Shown here: positions 61,745 through 64,000 of the stretch, in pieces
How positions within the stretch are numbered: position 1 is the first letter of the stretch
How the letters are laid out: each line of letters starts with the position of its first letter
From: Halobacterium zhouii
GTDB lineage: Archaea; Halobacteriota; Halobacteria; Halobacteriales; Halobacteriaceae
Assembly (NCBI RefSeq): GCF_021249405.1
Contig: NZ_CP089595.1
Coordinates: 1-64,000 of the forward strand
Reading direction: 5' to 3'
Length of the DNA: 64,000 nt
Translations under genes and position numbers: made by a program
Notes under the pieces: generated by a model
Databases searched by the model: none
What the model saw: the letters and a program-made list of their open reading frames with translations, nothing else
Told to the model about the DNA's origin: nothing

Positions 61745-62236
61745 ATGCACATGGTCATTTACACGCTCGTAGAGGCATCGACACGAGACGACGCCCTCGC
61801 CACCGGAAAGACGGTGTTCGATCGACTCGTCGGCGCCGTCCCCCACGCAGGCGCTGTCTTCGACTACTACGTCTGCTTCGACGAAGACGAGACGACAGTC
61901 GCTGGAACAGCCCGCTGGGGCGAACTCCCGGTTGCAGCCACTGTGGAATCCGATGAGGGCGAAGAGCTGCTCGAACGCGGCTGGGACGCCACGAAGGAGG
62001 AGTTCCAGCGGAATCTCGACCGCGTGAAGGAGGCGCTCGACGAACGTAGCGACGAGGAGATCATGCGCGATGAAGACCTCGCCCGACACGCCTTCCACCA
62101 GATCGGCGCGTACGACGGGCCATCAGTCTTCCTGTACGACGAACATGGAAGCGGTATCCGACACCGAGGCCAGTTGGATCGGATTCTCGACGAGAGTGAC
62201 GATCTCTGGATTGTGCCGGCGGACGTCCACTTCTGA
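61745..62236 (+). CDS. Hypothetical protein sharing FLYDExGSGIR domain
   Basis: This 163-residue protein (MHMVIYTLVEASTRDDAL start) has an N-terminal alpha/beta domain, a long charged helix, and a C-terminal segment FLYDEHGSGIR...RILDESDDLWIVPADVHF. That tail matches the centre of the protein at 59409. ATG at 61745 or 61751 may be used. Function unknown. Confidence 0.65.
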   Translation: MHMVIYTLVEASTRDDALATGKTVFDRLVGAVPHAGAVFDYYVCFDEDETTVAGTARWGELPVAATVESDEGEELLERGWDATKEEFQRNLDRVKEALDERSDEEIMRDEDLARHAFHQIGAYDGPSVFLYDEHGSGIRHRGQLDRILDESDDLWIVPADVHF

Positions 62237-62279
62237 GTGACCAAACCGGCCAGCTGATCCGTGACGCAGTGACCGCAGA

Positions 62280-62310
62280 GCGTTTTTTCGCCCCCTGAGG
62301 GGTGCGGGGG
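62280..62310 (+). promoter_or_regulatory. T-rich box plus GC hairpin before 62340 gene
   Basis: GCGTTTTTTCG is followed by CCCCCTGAGGGGTGCGGGGG (62291-62310), with five-base CCCCC/GGGGG arms. It ends 29 bases before the ATG at 62340 and 44 bases after the previous stop begins the T run. Confidence 0.55.
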
Positions 62311-62339
62311 TGCTCGAACGAGTACCTTCGAACAGACCC

Positions 62340-62741
62340 ATGAGTGGAACTATCGACTCACGATCGCTCGAACAGACACGCCCGAGGGATGACCGCGACG
62401 TCGTCTACGTCGGCTACCGACAGCGCGGACGCGCCGTCGTGGAGAAGCTACCTGGACAAGAACAGCTCACTCTAGAGCGGAGTCTCGAGATGGCGAACCA
62501 CAGCCCCTCGGGCTTCGAGTGGGGATACGGTGGCAGTGGCCCGGCGCAACTCGCGCTCGCGCTTCTGCTGGATTATACCGACGACGAGCAAGTTGCGCTA
62601 GCGCAATACACCGAGTTCAAAAACGAGGTCGTGAGCCAGTTGGACTGCACTGGTCGCGACGGGCGCTGGCGACTCACCGGCAGTGACATCGACGCAGCCC
62701 TTCGCGAAATCTCCGATGGAGCCGTCGCACCGTCTATCTGA
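62340..62741 (+). CDS. DUF6166-like protein
   Basis: This 133-residue protein has the pattern DVVYVGYRQRGRAVVEKL followed by HSPSGFEWGYGGSGPAQLALALLLDYTDDEQVAL, which I recognise as the DUF6166 family found on haloarchaeal plasmids and viruses. ATG at 62340 (MSGTIDSRSL) is preferred. Function unknown. Confidence 0.8.
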   Translation: MSGTIDSRSLEQTRPRDDRDVVYVGYRQRGRAVVEKLPGQEQLTLERSLEMANHSPSGFEWGYGGSGPAQLALALLLDYTDDEQVALAQYTEFKNEVVSQLDCTGRDGRWRLTGSDIDAALREISDGAVAPSI

Positions 62742-62764
62742 GCACCGATCACCGAGAGTCTCAC

Positions 62765-63046
62765 ATGTCGGAACACACCCAGCCGTCTCGTGCGGATGTC
62801 GAATCGTCAGGGAACAGTGAGCAGCCGTCACAAACGGAGCACGTCGAGCGCACTGACGTCGGTGTCTCGCTGACCGTGAAGCTCAAACGCGGAACCGGGA
62901 CACGAGATGAAGACCAGATCAAGGCCAAGGTGAAAGCGAAAACGCTGGAAGATGCCCGGGAGGACATGGAGACGCTTCGAGCGTACATCCACGACCTCGC
63001 CGAGGACGTCCGCCAGATCCAGCCAGCAGACCCACACGAAGAGTAA
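62765..63046 (+). CDS. DUF7389-like small protein
   Basis: This 93-residue protein has a polar N-terminus and a conserved core VERTDVGVSLTVKLKRGTGTRD followed by a helix LEDAREDMETLRAYIHDLAED. It matches a haloarchaeal plasmid family annotated DUF7389. It starts 24 bases after the previous gene and is probably co-transcribed. Confidence 0.78.
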   Translation: MSEHTQPSRADVESSGNSEQPSQTEHVERTDVGVSLTVKLKRGTGTRDEDQIKAKVKAKTLEDAREDMETLRAYIHDLAEDVRQIQPADPHEE

Positions 63047-63083
63047 ATCTTTTGGTTGTTGCACAGAATTGTGTAGCTATAGG

Positions 63084-63749
63084 ATGTACGAAGCGTGTGG
63101 CGAGAAGGAATTCAAGGTGCTCCTCGCGCTCGATACGGGGGACTCCATCTCGGGCGTCGCGCGGAAGATCGACGAGAACCGGGAGACGATCCGTCGCGTC
63201 GTGAACCGCATCGAGGAGGCCGGGTACGTCGCGTACGATGACGGCCTCCAGCTCGTCGATCAGACGCTCCGTGACGTCGGTCTCGAGTTCCTGGCCGTGG
63301 CAGCAGACACCTCGCCGCCATCGATCCCGGAGGCGTACGTCCTCCCACAGTTCGCTGGCATGGACTACGCATTCACCGCTATCGATGCCGTCTACGTCTG
63401 GACACGCGGTGGCTACCAGGTCGCCCGCGACCCGGAGGACTATCCGCTGTTCATCGCTGTTCGCGAGCAGGACGTCGACGCCTGGACAGCGTTCTTCGAC
63501 CGATTCGGGATTCCGGTCGCACAGGAACGACAACCGGCCGACGACCTCGATGGTGCGATACAGGTTGTTCTCGAGCCGCGGTCACAGATCGAGGCCGAGA
63601 TGGTCGACGGCCGGCCCGTCATCCCGCTCCAAGAGACCGTGGCGTTCGCAAACGAGTACTACGCGACCTTCGAGTCGGCACTCGACATGCTCGGCCGAAT
63701 GTACGACGACGTCGACACTGATGCGACCTACCGCATGGAGCCAGCCTAA
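63084..63749 (+). CDS. HTH protein of putative nucleotidyltransferase toxin-antitoxin pair
   Basis: This 221-residue protein has an N-terminal HTH (about 8-60: SGVARKIDENRETIRRVVNRIEEAGYV) and an alpha/beta C-terminal domain. ATG at 63084 (MYEACGEKEF) is preferred over upstream frames. Its stop lies two bases before a nucleotidyltransferase gene, the layout of AbiE-like or MenAT-like systems in which the first gene is antitoxin and autoregulator. A weak CACA/TGTG dyad lies just upstream (63062-63073). Confidence 0.75.
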   Translation: MYEACGEKEFKVLLALDTGDSISGVARKIDENRETIRRVVNRIEEAGYVAYDDGLQLVDQTLRDVGLEFLAVAADTSPPSIPEAYVLPQFAGMDYAFTAIDAVYVWTRGGYQVARDPEDYPLFIAVREQDVDAWTAFFDRFGIPVAQERQPADDLDGAIQVVLEPRSQIEAEMVDGRPVIPLQETVAFANEYYATFESALDMLGRMYDDVDTDATYRMEPA

Positions 63750-63751
63750 GT

Positions 63752-64000
63752 ATGAGCCAGGAAGACCGAAGTGAGGCACTCATCGAAGTGCTCGAAGAAC
63801 TAGAGCAGTCAGAAATTGGGTTCGTCCTCGTTGGCGGATACGCGATCAGTCAGTTCGAACCACGGTTCTCGACCGATCTCGATCTCGTCATCGCACCGGA
63901 CGACTACGACGAAGTCGTTGCATTCCTCCAACAGCATGGCTTCGAACGGACAGCGGAGTTCGACGTCCCAGCAGAGGAAACCATCTACAACCGGGAAATC
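63752..64000 (+). CDS. Nucleotidyltransferase-fold putative toxin (truncated by window end)
   Basis: The visible 83 residues begin MSQEDRSEALIEVLEELEQ and contain FVLVGGYAISQF followed by STDLDLVIA, the GG...D-x-D motif of polymerase-beta-type nucleotidyltransferases such as AbiEii/MenT toxins. The gene starts two bases after the HTH gene and runs off the window, so completeness is unknown. Confidence 0.75.
   Translation, partial: MSQEDRSEALIEVLEELEQSEIGFVLVGGYAISQFEPRFSTDLDLVIAPDDYDEVVAFLQQHGFERTAEFDVPAEETIYNREI

Overview
The window comes from a halophilic archaeon of the class Halobacteria. The proteins are strongly acidic. The information machinery is archaeal (TBP, two-domain Cdc48, FttA/aCPSF1, RNase J, RNase Z, a TFB and a TFS-like protein). 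Several small families typical of haloarchaea are present (amphi-Trp, DUF5786-, DUF7563- and DUF6166-like proteins, many tiny CPxC zinc ribbons). A Tat-type lipoprotein signal also fits. I cannot name the genus from the sequence.

Region 1 (1 to about 2.9 kb) is a plasmid-style maintenance module: a ParA ATPase, a small ribbon-helix-helix-like partner, and a tyrosine recombinase. Tandem 9-bp repeats lie both upstream of parA and inside the partner gene. A dif-like 15-6-15 inverted repeat lies just before the recombinase. It looks like the end of an integrated element or plasmid fusion.

Region 2 (about 3 to 38.7 kb) is chromosome-like. It holds three tRNAs (Met-CAT, Arg-TCG, Thr-TGT), hisI and hisE, RNase J, a pterin carbinolamine dehydratase, a GfcR-type regulator beside an enolase-superfamily sugar-acid dehydratase, a CPA/TrkA antiporter, an MFS carrier, divergent pncB/pncA for NAD salvage, cofH for F420, cdc48, adk, gnd, RNase Z, fttA, tbp and xseAB. 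Two macro-domain genes each sit near a member of one uncharacterised paralogous family. Two genes are frameshifted. Several intergenic stretches look like structured RNA. The best is a motif present twice (27266-27332 and 31220-31290) whose closing stem differs between copies but stays perfectly paired.

Region 3 (about 38.7 kb to the end) is a conjugative-type mobile element. A tight eight-gene operon (38886-50897) encodes a VirB2-like small membrane protein, a secreted single-anchor protein, a Tat lipoprotein, a VirB6-like polytopic protein, a VirB3/VirB4-N-like protein, a VirB4 ATPase and a 1431-residue VirD4-like ATPase. The last carries what look like a nuclease-fold domain and a primase-type winged-helix tail. 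Then come an iteron-rich non-coding region, a primase-polymerase, and accessory genes: three HTH-led toxin-antitoxin-like pairs, an OB-fold protein, an element-borne TFB and many small proteins.

Two families of repeated control sequences tie region 3 together. One is an inverted repeat (TTAACCAAC, 22-23 nt, GTTGGTTAA) at three transcription-unit starts. The other is a T-rich box followed by a GC hairpin at the start of six small genes, including the TFB gene. No relaxase is recognisable inside the window.
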